Source of the DNA: Flavobacteriaceae bacterium UBA6268
GTDB lineage: Bacteria; Bacteroidota; Bacteroidia; Flavobacteriales; Flavobacteriaceae
NCBI GenBank assembly: GCA_002440705.1
Contig: DJVA01000084.1
Location: 1 to 50,053 of the forward strand
DNA: 50,053 bases
Direction: 5' to 3'
Positions 24,179 to 33,198 of this stretch are shown one piece after another (position 1 is the first letter of the stretch; every line of letters starts with the position of its first letter). The notes under the pieces were generated by a model, which saw only the letters and a program-made list of their open reading frames with translations, did no database searches and was not told where the DNA came from. The translations under genes were made by a program, and so were the position numbers.

Positions 24179-24688
24179 ATGTCCATGAAACTAGGCTTGA
24201 AATTAGTAACGACTATGGCTTTATTGTTGGCTATAAGCTGTGCTGAAAAAGAATCCAAAAAAAATGAAAAAATAACCATTGGAACTTCACAAACCAACAA
24301 TGAGGTAACCAAAAAAGAAAACAATTCGGGTACGGCCATAGTTGATCTCAACAATAAGGGAATTGGCCCAATAAAAAGCGTTACGCTTGAAGCTGAAATA
24401 AATTCAGCCATGGCATTAAAGGGTGAAGAGGTATACAAAGCAAAATGTACCGCCTGCCATAAGATTGGGAAAAAGTTTATTGGCCCTCCGCCCAATGGCA
24501 TCTTTGAACGCAGGTCTCCGGAATGGATCATGAACATGATTCTTAATCCGGAAGAGATGGTACAAAAAGATCCCATTGCAAAGCAACTGTTAATCGAGTT
24601 TAATGGATCCCCAATGGCAAACCAGAGTTTGACCGAAGAAGAGGCAAGAAGTATTTTAGAATATTTCCGAACGCTCAAAAACGATTAA
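24179..24688 (+). CDS. c-type cytochrome lipoprotein of the nos operon
   Basis: 169 aa. Lipoprotein signal with lipobox AISC (Cys21), a disordered linker, and one haem site CTACH (residues 90-94); the likely distal ligand is Met146 (GSPMANQS). FIGPPPNGI and LTEEEARSILEYF are typical class I cytochrome c features. It should sit on the outer face of the cytoplasmic membrane or on the outer membrane and may bring electrons to NosZ. The ATG at 24185 is also possible. First gene of the nos operon. Confidence 0.88.
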   Translation: MSMKLGLKLVTTMALLLAISCAEKESKKNEKITIGTSQTNNEVTKKENNSGTAIVDLNNKGIGPIKSVTLEAEINSAMALKGEEVYKAKCTACHKIGKKFIGPPPNGIFERRSPEWIMNMILNPEEMVQKDPIAKQLLIEFNGSPMANQSLTEEEARSILEYFRTLKND

Positions 24689-24710
24689 TCACCTCCTAAA
24701 CCAATTCAAT

Positions 24711-25286
24711 ATGAAAACAATTGTTAAATTGATTGGTGTCATATTCTGTTTCTCAGCAATGCTTAGCTGTAAAAACAACGCTGCCACGGAAACAGGCGAC
24801 ACCAATGCAGATGCTCCTTCTGAAAATGCTGGCACCCAAGATCTAGGGCAAGCATTTTTAAAAGATGACGAGGCCACTCCCAATGTTCTTGACATTGCCG
24901 TGGGTTCTCCAGATCATACCACGCTCGTTGCAGCGGTACAAGCGGCAAATTTAGAAAATGCCCTGGTTAATGCAGGACCCCTTATGGTCTTTGCGCCAAC
25001 TAATGCAGCATTTGACAAGCTACCTGAAGGAACTGTTGAAAATTTACTGAAGCCAGAAAATAAAGATCAACTGGCCTTTATTCTGAAACACCACGTGACC
25101 CCAGGGAAATACGACAAAGAGTTTCTGAAAAAATTCAAAACATTGGGACAAGCCAGCAATGAAAATGTACCCGTTGAAGTGAAAGGGGACGATGTTTATG
25201 TGGGTGGAGCAAAAATCATTGCAAGCATCCCTGCCGGAAATGGAATTGTTCATGTAGTGGATGCCGTTATCCTTCCAAGTAATTAA
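24711..25286 (+). CDS. fasciclin-domain lipoprotein of the nos operon
   Basis: 191 aa. Lipobox MLSC (Cys20), a low-complexity linker, then one FAS1 domain with HTTLVAAVQAANLENAL, LMVFAPTNAAFDKLP, LAFILKHHVTPG and NGIVHVVDAVILP. FAS1 domains mediate adhesion and protein-protein contacts; in clade II nos operons a fasciclin gene next to nosZ is recurrent, but its job is unknown. It lies between the cytochrome (22 bp) and nosZ (23 bp). Confidence 0.88.
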   Translation: MKTIVKLIGVIFCFSAMLSCKNNAATETGDTNADAPSENAGTQDLGQAFLKDDEATPNVLDIAVGSPDHTTLVAAVQAANLENALVNAGPLMVFAPTNAAFDKLPEGTVENLLKPENKDQLAFILKHHVTPGKYDKEFLKKFKTLGQASNENVPVEVKGDDVYVGGAKIIASIPAGNGIVHVVDAVILPSN

Positions 25287-25309
25287 TCACTAACCGAAAA
25301 TAGTTAACA

Positions 25310-27274
25310 ATGAAAAAAATAATCCATTTTATTACCGCATTTGCCTTTTTTGCAATGCTTTTAAGTTGTGGCAAAAATTCCCAAAATGGAACCAAAAAGC
25401 AAGGGGCATTAAGTTCGAACGCCGCCGAAAAAGTATATGTGGCCCCTGGTGAATATGATGAGTTCTATGCTTTTATTTCTGGAGGTTTTAGTGGACAGCT
25501 TGCTGTTTACGGACTCCCTTCCGGACGACTGTTTAAAGTAATCCCCGTTTTTTCTCAAGATGCCGAAAAAGCTTGGGGGTATAACGAAGAAACCAAACCC
25601 ATGCTCAATACCTCGCATGGATTTGTGCCTTGGGACGATTTACACCACCCGGACATTTCCCAAACCAATGGTTTGTTGGATGGGCGTTGGGTCTTCGTCA
25701 ATGGAAACAATACGCCTCGTATTGCGAAAATTGATTTAACCACTTTTGAAACTACCGAAATCATCGAACTGCCCAATAGTGCAGGGAATCACAGTTCTTC
25801 TTTTGTGACCGAAAACACCGAGTATGTGGTAGCAGGTACCCGTTTTTCGGTTCCAATCCCCCAAAAAGACATCCCCATTAAGGACTACAAAGGAAACTTT
25901 AAAGGGGCTTTATCTTTTATAGCCATTGACCCAGAAGATGGAGGAATGGACCTTAAATTCCAGATTATGATGCCCGGATTTGATTACGATTTGGCGCATC
26001 CAGGCAGGGGGGCATCCCACGGATGGTTTTTCTTCTCTACTTATAATACCGAAGAAGCCAGTACCTTGATGGAAGTAAATGCTTCCCAAAATGACAAGGA
26101 TTTTATCGCTGCAGTAAATTGGAAAAAAGCAGAAGAATATATCAGCGCTGGAAAAGGCAAAAAAATGCCTGCCCAATATGCGCACAATGTCTATAATGAC
26201 CAAACCCACATGGCGACCTCGACCATTAAAGACGAGGTACTCATGCTGGATGCTTCCGAATTGCCAGGACTGGTCTATTTATTGCCAACTCCTAAATCCC
26301 CTCATGGGTGTGACGTAGATCCTTCAGGGCAATACATTGTAGGCAGCGGAAAATTATCGGCCAACTTAACCGTCCACTCTTTTCAAAAGATGCTAGCTGC
26401 AATAGAAGCCAAAAACTTTGATGGCGAAGCCTATGGAATTCCTATCCTAAAATTTGATGACGTATTAGCCGGAGTGGTAGATCAAGCTGGATTAGGCCCT
26501 CTTCATACGGAGTTTGATGGGAAAGGAAATGCGTATACCTCCTTCTTTATATCTTCGGAAGTGGTAAAATGGAAATTAGGTACTTGGGAGGTTTTGGATA
26601 GGCAACCCTGTTATTACTCTGTAGGGCACTTAATGATTCCTGGAGGAAATTCCAGGGAACCCTTTGGTCAATATGTTGTGGCAATGAATAAAATTACCAA
26701 AGATCGTTACCTCCCTACAGGGCCTGAAGTAACACAATCGGCACAGCTCTATGACATCTCGGGAGATAAAATGGAGTTATTGCTGGATTTCCCGACTGTT
26801 GGCGAGCCCCACTATGCTGCTGGTATTAGAGCCGATATTGTCATGAAAAATTCGAGGAAAATTTTCAAGCTGGAAGAAAATGACCACCCATTTGCCATAA
26901 AGAGCGAGAGCGAAACCAAAGTGGTAAGGGATGGCAATGTGGTGCATGTGTACATGTCGACCATAAGAAGCCACTTCTCCCCAGATAATATTGAGGGAAT
27001 AAAAGTAGGCGATAAAGTGTATTTCCACGTGACTAATTTGGAGCAGGATTACGACGTTCCGCATGGAATAAGCATGATAGGTGCCAATACATCCGAATTG
27101 CTAATTATGCCAGGACAAACGGAAACCTTCTTGTGGGAACCCAAAGAAGTAGGGGTATGGCCATTTTACTGTACCGACTTCTGTTCTGCTTTGCACCAAG
27201 AAATGCAAGGATATGTAAGGGTTTCTCCTGCAGGGTCTGCATTGCCCCTATCCTGGTCTCTAGGTGAAGATTAA
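25310..27274 (+). CDS. nosZ: nitrous oxide reductase, Sec-type (clade II)
   Basis: 654 aa. The signal is Sec/lipoprotein (lipobox LLSC, Cys20) and has no twin arginine, which marks clade II. CuZ ligand regions: DLHHPD (His112, His113), ASHGW, AHNVYND, SPHGCDVDP, LHTEFDGKG and HYAAG. The C-terminal cupredoxin CuA site is YDVPHGISM and CTDFCSALHQEM (Cys621, Cys625, His629, Met632). It reduces N2O to N2 in the periplasm. Length is usual for Flavobacteriaceae. A strong hairpin follows at 27315. Confidence 0.96.
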   Translation: MKKIIHFITAFAFFAMLLSCGKNSQNGTKKQGALSSNAAEKVYVAPGEYDEFYAFISGGFSGQLAVYGLPSGRLFKVIPVFSQDAEKAWGYNEETKPMLNTSHGFVPWDDLHHPDISQTNGLLDGRWVFVNGNNTPRIAKIDLTTFETTEIIELPNSAGNHSSSFVTENTEYVVAGTRFSVPIPQKDIPIKDYKGNFKGALSFIAIDPEDGGMDLKFQIMMPGFDYDLAHPGRGASHGWFFFSTYNTEEASTLMEVNASQNDKDFIAAVNWKKAEEYISAGKGKKMPAQYAHNVYNDQTHMATSTIKDEVLMLDASELPGLVYLLPTPKSPHGCDVDPSGQYIVGSGKLSANLTVHSFQKMLAAIEAKNFDGEAYGIPILKFDDVLAGVVDQAGLGPLHTEFDGKGNAYTSFFISSEVVKWKLGTWEVLDRQPCYYSVGHLMIPGGNSREPFGQYVVAMNKITKDRYLPTGPEVTQSAQLYDISGDKMELLLDFPTVGEPHYAAGIRADIVMKNSRKIFKLEENDHPFAIKSESETKVVRDGNVVHVYMSTIRSHFSPDNIEGIKVGDKVYFHVTNLEQDYDVPHGISMIGANTSELLIMPGQTETFLWEPKEVGVWPFYCTDFCSALHQEMQGYVRVSPAGSALPLSWSLGED

Positions 27275-27314
27275 AAAAGGAATTGATACGATTAGTGATT
27301 AGTAATTCCTTTAT

Positions 27315-27337
27315 GGGTGGGGCATAAAGCCCCACCC
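27315..27337 (+). terminator. hairpin between nosZ and the accessory genes
   Basis: GGGTGGGGC (27315-27323), loop ATAAA, GCCCCACCC (27329-27337): a perfect 9-bp GC-rich stem followed by AAATTTTAAAAAA, which is a poor U tract. It could act as a partial terminator or protect the nosZ mRNA 3' end, giving more NosZ than accessory proteins. Confidence 0.6.
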
Positions 27338-27357
27338 AAATTTTAAAAAAGTATTCG

Positions 27358-27966
27358 ATGAAACTTAAAAAATCAAACAGTATCATGTTATTGGCTTCCG
27401 TTTCCATATTGGGATTATTCCTTTTCCCTCTTTGGAATATTACCTTGGAAGCACCTCAGTACCCAATCCCTTTGGGCATGGACATTTACATTAACGATTT
27501 TGCCGATGCCAATCCGCACGATATTAAAAACATCAACTTGATGAATCATTACGTGGGCATGAAATATATTCCAGAATCCATTCCTGAATTCAAAATATTC
27601 CCTGCTGTCATCATCGTAATGTCTATCATAGGGCTTTTCCTAAGTTTCAAAGCCAATCACAAATGGTTTTTGAGCTGGTTTGTAGTGATGTTGGTTTTGG
27701 CTGTAGCCGGAATTTACGACTTCTACTTATGGGAACATGACTATGGGCATAATTTAGATCCCAAAGCCATTATGAAATTTACCAACCCCGATGGAAGTAT
27801 TATGGGTTTCCAACCACCATTGTTTGGGTCTAAGGACATCCTGAATTTTAGGGCACATTCCTATCCGCAATTAGGGGCCTATTTTCTAGCGTTTGGGATG
27901 TTTCTTTCTTTGGTAGCATTTTGGATTGGCAAAAAAACAAACCCCAAAACAAATGAAAGTCATTAA
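27358..27966 (+). CDS. membrane protein of the nos operon
   Basis: 202 aa with four hydrophobic segments (about residues 10-28, 77-97, 101-121 and 171-192). Between the first and second lies a periplasmic loop (LEAPQYPIPLGMDIYINDF ... NLMNHYVGMKYIPE) rich in acidic and His/Met residues that could contact copper. Clade II nos clusters generally have a membrane gene after nosZ (nosB in some species); I cannot say this is the same family. It is the first gene after the hairpin and overlaps nosL by 14 bp. Confidence 0.7.
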   Translation: MKLKKSNSIMLLASVSILGLFLFPLWNITLEAPQYPIPLGMDIYINDFADANPHDIKNINLMNHYVGMKYIPESIPEFKIFPAVIIVMSIIGLFLSFKANHKWFLSWFVVMLVLAVAGIYDFYLWEHDYGHNLDPKAIMKFTNPDGSIMGFQPPLFGSKDILNFRAHSYPQLGAYFLAFGMFLSLVAFWIGKKTNPKTNESH

Positions 27967-28393
27967 GTATACATTCACTTTCTCCTTTTTTGTCTTACTG
28001 GCCTGTCAAGTAAAGCAAAAAAAAATCAATTATGGGACGGACCATTGTGAATTCTGCCAAATGACCATTGTAGATAAACAACATGCTGCACAAGTGGTAA
28101 CCAAGAAAGGCAAAGCATATAGTTTTGATGCAATCGAATGCATGGTGCATTATTCAGAAAAAATGGACCCCTCAACGATTGGACTTTTTTTATCGGCCAA
28201 TTTTAACCCCCCATCCTCTTTGTTGGATGCTACTCAATCTTTTTTTGTGATTTCGGAAAATATACCCAGCCCGATGGGTGCGTTTCTATCCTCGGTCCCA
28301 ACAAAGGAGGAAGCCGATAGTATAGTAGGGGAAAAAGGCGGAACTATCTACAATTGGTCACAACTTGTAAAACATTTGAACAGCAATGAATGA
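27953..28393 (+). CDS. nosL: NosL copper chaperone lipoprotein
   Basis: 146 aa from the ATG at 27953, which gives a proper lipoprotein signal (SFFVLLAC, Cys18). The NosL metal motif is DHCEFCQMTI (CxxCxM), and KGKAYSFDAIECMVHY follows as in other NosL proteins. NosL binds Cu(I) and serves CuZ site assembly of NosZ. Overlaps the membrane-protein gene upstream (14 bp) and the cupin downstream (8 bp). Confidence 0.92.
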   Translation: MKVIKYTFTFSFFVLLACQVKQKKINYGTDHCEFCQMTIVDKQHAAQVVTKKGKAYSFDAIECMVHYSEKMDPSTIGLFLSANFNPPSSLLDATQSFFVISENIPSPMGAFLSSVPTKEEADSIVGEKGGTIYNWSQLVKHLNSNE

Positions 28394-28685
28394 ACCTTAT
28401 ATCATAGATACGGCAGTTGTGGCCACTACATTTGACGGTCTCACTATCAAAAAAATTTTTAACCATCAGGCTGAAGTATTATTGATTTCCTTGGAAAAAG
28501 GAAGTACATTTCCTGAACATCAGTCTCCTAGGAATGCCCTTCTTCAAATGCTGGAGGGAGAAATTGTGTTTCATATGGACCATAAGGCGCTTAATATGAA
28601 GGGACTGGAGGGTTTTCAAATACCCAGTAAAGAAACTCATAGTGTGTATGCCGTCCAAAATTCAAAATTTTTGATTATTCGATAA
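28386..28685 (+). CDS. small cupin-domain protein of the nos operon
   Basis: 99 aa, a single cupin barrel: VLLISLEKGSTFPEHQSPRNALLQMLEGEIVFHM, then GFQIPSKETHSVYAVQNSKFLII. The two cupin motifs keep His residues (HQS and ETHSV) that could hold a metal. No signal peptide, so cytoplasmic, unlike its neighbours. It overlaps nosL by 8 bp and abuts nosD with no gap. Role in N2O reduction unknown. Confidence 0.8.
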   Translation: MNEPYIIDTAVVATTFDGLTIKKIFNHQAEVLLISLEKGSTFPEHQSPRNALLQMLEGEIVFHMDHKALNMKGLEGFQIPSKETHSVYAVQNSKFLIIR

Positions 28686-29933
28686 TTGAGGACTTTCTTT
28701 TTTTATATCGTAATTTTTGTGATTTCGGCATGGACGGCACATTCCAAAACCATTGAAGTATGCACAACATGCAAGTTTCAAAAAATTGGGGATGCCCTAG
28801 CTTCAGCTTCAGCCAATGACACCATACTTATAAAGAAAGGGGTATACAAAGAATTCAATTTGTCAATTGATAAACCCTTAACCGTTATTGGTGAAAATTA
28901 CCCGATTATTGACGGCACCCTAAAGGGTGAAATCATAAGGATTACAGCAGACCATGTTACCTTGGATGGGTTGTTTATCATTAATGTTGGCACAAGTTAT
29001 ACCGAGGATTTTTCGGCCGTACGTGTTGTGAGAAGCGAATATTTTGTTATTAAAAATTTAGTGTTGGAGAAGCTCTTTTTTGGCATTTATTTGGAAAAAT
29101 CGAGCCATGGAAGGGTTTTCCACAATAAAATAATTGGTGATGCTGAAGAAGAATTCAATTCTGGAAACGGAATCCAACTTTGGTACAGCCACCATATTGA
29201 AGTGGACCAAAACATCATTACCCATGTTAGGGACGGTATTTATCTGGAATTTGCAGACCACTGCACCATTACCAACAATATAAGCCGAGACAATGTTCGC
29301 TATGGGCTTCATTTTATGTTCTCGAACGATGACCTGTATGAAGATAACACCTTCGAAAAAAATGGTGCTGGAGTAGCAGTCATGTTTTCAAAAAACATTG
29401 AAATGTACCACAATACTTTTCAGGGAAATTGGGGAACGGCCTCGTACGGGTTGCTTTTAAAAGAAATCAACGACTCCAAAATTAAAGGGAATATTTTTAA
29501 GGAAAACACAATCGGCATCAATATCGAAGGGTCCAACCGCGTATCGTATACATACAATACTTTTGAAAAAAATGGTTGGGCCATCAAATCGAGAGGAGCT
29601 TGTTATACCAATATTTTTTCAGAAAATAATTTCCTTTACAATACCTTCGACTTGTCCTATAATGGTAAATTGAATGATAATTCCTTCAACGACAATTATT
29701 GGAGCGATTATAACGGATACGATCTCAACAAGGACGGTGTAGGCGATGTTCCCCATAAGCCCGTCAAACTTTTTTCGTATGTTGCCAACAGGACTCCTGA
29801 AGCGATTATCCTTTTGCGAAGCTTATTTATCGATCTTATCGATTTTTCAGAAAAAGTATCCCCCGTGTTTACTCCCGACAACTTGGAAGACGCTTCTCCA
29901 AAAATGAAACGCATTGCGCATGATCACTATTGA
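28686..29933 (+). CDS. nosD: NosD, periplasmic copper-site assembly protein
   Basis: 415 aa from a TTG start directly after the cupin stop; this start provides the signal peptide (FFFYIVIFVISAWTAHS). The body is a right-handed beta-helix of CASH/PbH1 repeats (VTLDGLFIINVG, NGIQLWYSHHIEVDQNIIT, CTITNNISRDN, NIEMYHNTFQGN and others) and ends with DNYWSDYNGYDLNKDGVGDVPHKP, the NosD signature. NosD works with NosFY in CuZ maturation. Confidence 0.92.
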   Translation: MRTFFFYIVIFVISAWTAHSKTIEVCTTCKFQKIGDALASASANDTILIKKGVYKEFNLSIDKPLTVIGENYPIIDGTLKGEIIRITADHVTLDGLFIINVGTSYTEDFSAVRVVRSEYFVIKNLVLEKLFFGIYLEKSSHGRVFHNKIIGDAEEEFNSGNGIQLWYSHHIEVDQNIITHVRDGIYLEFADHCTITNNISRDNVRYGLHFMFSNDDLYEDNTFEKNGAGVAVMFSKNIEMYHNTFQGNWGTASYGLLLKEINDSKIKGNIFKENTIGINIEGSNRVSYTYNTFEKNGWAIKSRGACYTNIFSENNFLYNTFDLSYNGKLNDNSFNDNYWSDYNGYDLNKDGVGDVPHKPVKLFSYVANRTPEAIILLRSLFIDLIDFSEKVSPVFTPDNLEDASPKMKRIAHDHY

Positions 29934-30630
29934 AAACATTCATAAGTCATTTGGTAAAATCCGAGTATTGAAAGGGATCGATCTCGATATTCCAAAAGGT
30001 AGTGCCGTTGCCATTTTGGGGCCCAACGGTTCGGGCAAAACCACCCTTATGAAAAGCCTTCTGGGGATGGTGGTCCCAGATCAAGGAAGGATCTTACTTA
30101 ACAACACAACTATTGACCGAGGCTGGAAGTACCGCAATGGCATAGACTACTTGCCACAAATTGCAAATTTCCCAAATAATTTAAAAGTCTCGGAACTCCT
30201 AAAGATGATCAAGGACATTCGAGGTGCAAAAACCGATAAAGAAACCTATTATATCGATCTATTTTCTTTACACCCTTTCCTTAACAAAAAATTGGGAACG
30301 CTGTCTGGCGGCACCAAACAAAAGGTAAATTTGGTTTTGGCTTTTATGTTCGATAGCCCCATCCTTATCCTGGACGAGCCCACTTCGGGTCTTGACCCTA
30401 TATCGTTGCTTGTATTGAAAGATATAATTCTGGGAGAGAAGAAAAAAGGTAAGACCTTACTCATTTCCTCACACATCATGAATTTTGTGGAAAAAGTATG
30501 TGATACCATTCTATTTATCTGGGAAGGCACCATTTATTTTAATGGGAGTATCACCGATTTGAAAAAAAACACCAAAAAGGACGATTTTGAACATGCCATT
30601 GCCCATCTTTTAAAAAGCGCCCATGATTAA
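29920..30630 (+). CDS. nosF: NosF, ABC transporter ATPase
   Basis: 236 aa from the ATG at 29920 (a TTG six bases earlier is possible). Walker A GPNGSGKT near residue 35, signature LSGGTKQK, Walker B ILILDEPTSGLDP, and H-loop SSHI. It energises NosY so that sulphur or another component reaches NosD/NosZ for CuZ formation. Overlaps nosD by 14 bp and nosY by 8 bp. Confidence 0.93.
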   Translation: MITIENIHKSFGKIRVLKGIDLDIPKGSAVAILGPNGSGKTTLMKSLLGMVVPDQGRILLNNTTIDRGWKYRNGIDYLPQIANFPNNLKVSELLKMIKDIRGAKTDKETYYIDLFSLHPFLNKKLGTLSGGTKQKVNLVLAFMFDSPILILDEPTSGLDPISLLVLKDIILGEKKKGKTLLISSHIMNFVEKVCDTILFIWEGTIYFNGSITDLKKNTKKDDFEHAIAHLLKSAHD

Positions 30631-31405
30631 AATATTGAAATATAGTTTTTTTGATTTAATGCGCAGCAGGTGGAGTTATGTTTATTTTGCATTCTATCTA
30701 TTACTGGGTTTTGTCTTGCTCTTTTTAAATACCGATGTCTCCAAAGCCGTGATTACATTGATGAATGTTGTTATCATTCTAGTACCCTTAATGGGCACCT
30801 TGTTCGGTGTTATGTATTATTACAACTCGAAAGAGTTTATCGAACTGCTCCTAGCGCAACCCATTAAAAGAACCTCCATTTTTATAGGGCAATACCTAGG
30901 AGTGGCAACTTCGCTAACGTTTAGTTTAATCGTTGGGTTGGGAATCCCCTTTTTGGTGTATGGCATCTTTAAATCGGATGCCATTTTGGATTTTTCACTG
31001 CTCTTGGTTACCGGGGGATTTTTAACCTTTATTTTCACGGCCATTTCATTTTACATAGGGCTTTCCAACGAAAACAAAATAAAAGGATTTGGTTACGCTA
31101 TCGTGTTTTGGTTGTTTATGGCAGTAATTTACGATGGGTTGTTTTTAATTTCCCTCATTGTTTTTGAAGCCTATCCTTTAGACACTTTTTCACTTTTTGC
31201 AAGTCTGGCAAACCCCATAGATTTATCTAGGATTCTTATCCTACTTAAACTCGATATTTCAGCGTTAATGGGGTACACCGGAGCTATTTTCCAAAAGTTC
31301 TTTGGCACCCAATGGGGCGTTGTCATAGCTATGGGGGTTCTTTTGTTATGGGTAATTGTTCCTGTTTTTTTAATCCGAAGAAAAGCCCTAAAAAAAGATT
31401 TCTAA
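30623..31405 (+). CDS. nosY: NosY, ABC transporter permease
   Basis: 260 aa, six membrane helices (about 18-38, 50-70, 95-118, 130-150, 165-190 and 232-252). The N-terminal KYSFFDLMRSRWSYVYFAFY and KEFIELLLAQPIKR are typical of ABC-2 type NosY. It pairs with NosF. It is the last gene of the operon; the next gene starts 29 bp downstream but is functionally unrelated. Confidence 0.92.
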   Translation: MIKILKYSFFDLMRSRWSYVYFAFYLLLGFVLLFLNTDVSKAVITLMNVVIILVPLMGTLFGVMYYYNSKEFIELLLAQPIKRTSIFIGQYLGVATSLTFSLIVGLGIPFLVYGIFKSDAILDFSLLLVTGGFLTFIFTAISFYIGLSNENKIKGFGYAIVFWLFMAVIYDGLFLISLIVFEAYPLDTFSLFASLANPIDLSRILILLKLDISALMGYTGAIFQKFFGTQWGVVIAMGVLLLWVIVPVFLIRRKALKKDF

Positions 31406-31434
31406 CTTTGTTGCATTGTTAATCTTTCCGGAGT

Positions 31435-31902
31435 ATGAATAAACTTCTCTTCATCGCATGGTCAGTGGCTCTTATAAGCTGCCAGGGGGCCCCTTCTGCC
31501 AAAACCCACACCGAAATGGCTACTCGTCATCATTCTGAGGACAAGCAAGCTATCTTAGCGGTGATGAAAGCACAGGAAAAAGCTTGGAGCCAGCACGACC
31601 TAGAAGGCTTTATGGAAGGGTATTGGAAAAGTGATTCCTTGAAGTTTTACGGCAGCAGGGGGATTACCTATGGTTGGGAACAAACCTTGGCCAATTATAA
31701 AAAGGGGTACCCTTCGGCAGATCATTCAGGAACCCTTACCTTCAAGGTAAACGACATTTCCGAAATTGCCAGGGATGCCTATTGGGTGATGGGCGAATAC
31801 GACCTGAAACGTACCGTGGGCGATGCCCAAGGCATCTTTATGATTCTGTTCAAAAAAATAGACGATGAATGGAAAATCGTGGCCGATATGAGCTGCGGTT
31901 GA
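31435..31902 (+). CDS. DUF4440/NTF2-like lipoprotein
   Basis: 155 aa. Lipobox LISC (Cys16) and a SnoaL/NTF2-like DUF4440 domain (QAILAVMKAQEKAWSQHDLEGFMEGYW ... GEYDLKR ... GIFMILFKKIDDEWKIVADMS). The family includes ketosteroid-isomerase-like proteins, mostly of unknown substrate. Anchored in the envelope. Convergent with mmcQ 1 bp away. Confidence 0.85.
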   Translation: MNKLLFIAWSVALISCQGAPSAKTHTEMATRHHSEDKQAILAVMKAQEKAWSQHDLEGFMEGYWKSDSLKFYGSRGITYGWEQTLANYKKGYPSADHSGTLTFKVNDISEIARDAYWVMGEYDLKRTVGDAQGIFMILFKKIDDEWKIVADMSCG

Positions 31903-31903
31903 T

Positions 31904-32260
31904 TTACAATGTCTTCAGCTCTTCCCGAAGTTTTTTTGGCAGTCCCGCCACAACCAGATTGTAGGAATGGTCTATTAATTCTGCAATAAGCTGTGGCGGT
32001 AATTCTTCGATAAAAATGGTATTCCAATGGAGTTTACTCATGTGGTAGCCAGGAATAATCACTCCATCATGGGTAGTCCTAAGTTCCACCGATCTGTCCG
32101 GATCGCATTTTAAATTTACTTGTGAAGGAAGGTGTTCCAGCCCCGAAAGGGCAAACATCTTGCCCATCACCTTAAAGACCAAGGTCTGCTCGTCGAAAGG
32201 AAAACATTCGGTGACTCCTTTTTTGGCTAAGCAATAATTTCGGAAGGCTTCAATGTGCAT
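31904..32260 (-). CDS. MmcQ/YjbR family protein
   Basis: 118 aa, the full length of a MmcQ/YjbR double-wing domain: YCLAKKGVTECFPFDEQTLVFKVMGKMFAL, CDPDRSVELR, IPGYHMSKLHWNTI and ELIDHSYNLVVAGLPKKLRE. The family is predicted to bind DNA through a CyaY-like fold; function unknown. It begins 1 bp after the stop of the transglutaminase-domain gene. Confidence 0.9.
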   Translation of the reverse strand: MHIEAFRNYCLAKKGVTECFPFDEQTLVFKVMGKMFALSGLEHLPSQVNLKCDPDRSVELRTTHDGVIIPGYHMSKLHWNTIFIEELPPQLIAELIDHSYNLVVAGLPKKLREELKTL

Positions 32261-32261
32261 G

Positions 32262-33194
32262 TCATTCTATTTTATACCCGAGAACGGGTGTGTCGTCAAA
32301 ATAAATGATCAGGGAGTCATCGCCCATTTGCACGGGAACCGTGAACTGCAAGATTCCCTCTTTATTTGAAAAAATCACGGATTCTTTTTTTGTTCCGTAG
32401 GCATAATGGATCGTTGCGGGAGCAGTTGCCTTTATCTCGAAATAAATTTCATTCATGGAGCTGTTGGAATATAAGATTCCCTTTTGGGGCGATAGGAGGG
32501 CTTCGGGAAGTAAACTCGGGGCAATGATCAAAGGGCGATTTGTAAATTCATGAAATGAAACCGGACGCTTCAAAAAGGTGTCTTCTTCCATTTCGGGATA
32601 ATGACTTTTGATGAAAGCCTCTGGCGGTGTCTTAAAGTAGTAATAGGAGGCCTCCGGGATAAATTTCCCTCGGAATTTGCCCGCGCCCCAAGTGGCATCG
32701 AAGAGCTGCCAAGTGCCATCAACCCTCACGGCATTCCACATATGGTTTTTTTGGAACTCCCTTCCAATGTCCTTGGTTTGCGTTTTGGTATCGCCTCGTA
32801 CGATATAGTTTTCAATCCCCTCCAATTCGCATAACTTCTCAAAGACAAAGGCATACCCCTCACAGACAGCCTTTCCAGTTTGCAGGGTACGTTCAATGAT
32901 CTTGTTCCGTGTTCTTTCTTCCTTTTGGTTGCGTTCCCTGAAGTTGGTAAAACGGTAATCAAACTTTTTATATTCGTTGGGGTCGTAAGCCACATTGTGA
33001 ATGAGCCAGCCATAAATGGCACGAACCTTTTCTGCCTCTGAAGTAAAGTCGCGATGGATGAATTTGGCCAAATCTTCGGGGCTTTCCACCTGTTTAGGAT
33101 AAAGCTGGATGATGGCATCCACCCTATCGAAGTCTTGGGCTAACAAACTACCACATTGCAAAACCATAATCACTAGGAAATATATCCGTTTCAT
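32262..33194 (-). CDS. secreted transglutaminase-like protein
   Basis: 310 aa with a signal peptide (LVIMVLQCGSLLAQ, residues 7-20). Transglutaminase core: KAVCEGYAFVFEKL (Cys111), HMWNAV (His151) and FDATWGAG (Asp166), a complete triad. A beta-sandwich C-terminal part follows. Such periplasmic proteins often act as cysteine proteases or amidases on cell-wall or surface proteins. It is 4 bp after the zinc-ribbon gene in the same direction. Confidence 0.85.
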   Translation of the reverse strand: MKRIYFLVIMVLQCGSLLAQDFDRVDAIIQLYPKQVESPEDLAKFIHRDFTSEAEKVRAIYGWLIHNVAYDPNEYKKFDYRFTNFRERNQKEERTRNKIIERTLQTGKAVCEGYAFVFEKLCELEGIENYIVRGDTKTQTKDIGREFQKNHMWNAVRVDGTWQLFDATWGAGKFRGKFIPEASYYYFKTPPEAFIKSHYPEMEEDTFLKRPVSFHEFTNRPLIIAPSLLPEALLSPQKGILYSNSSMNEIYFEIKATAPATIHYAYGTKKESVIFSNKEGILQFTVPVQMGDDSLIIYFDDTPVLGYKIE

Positions 33195-33198
33195 GGGG

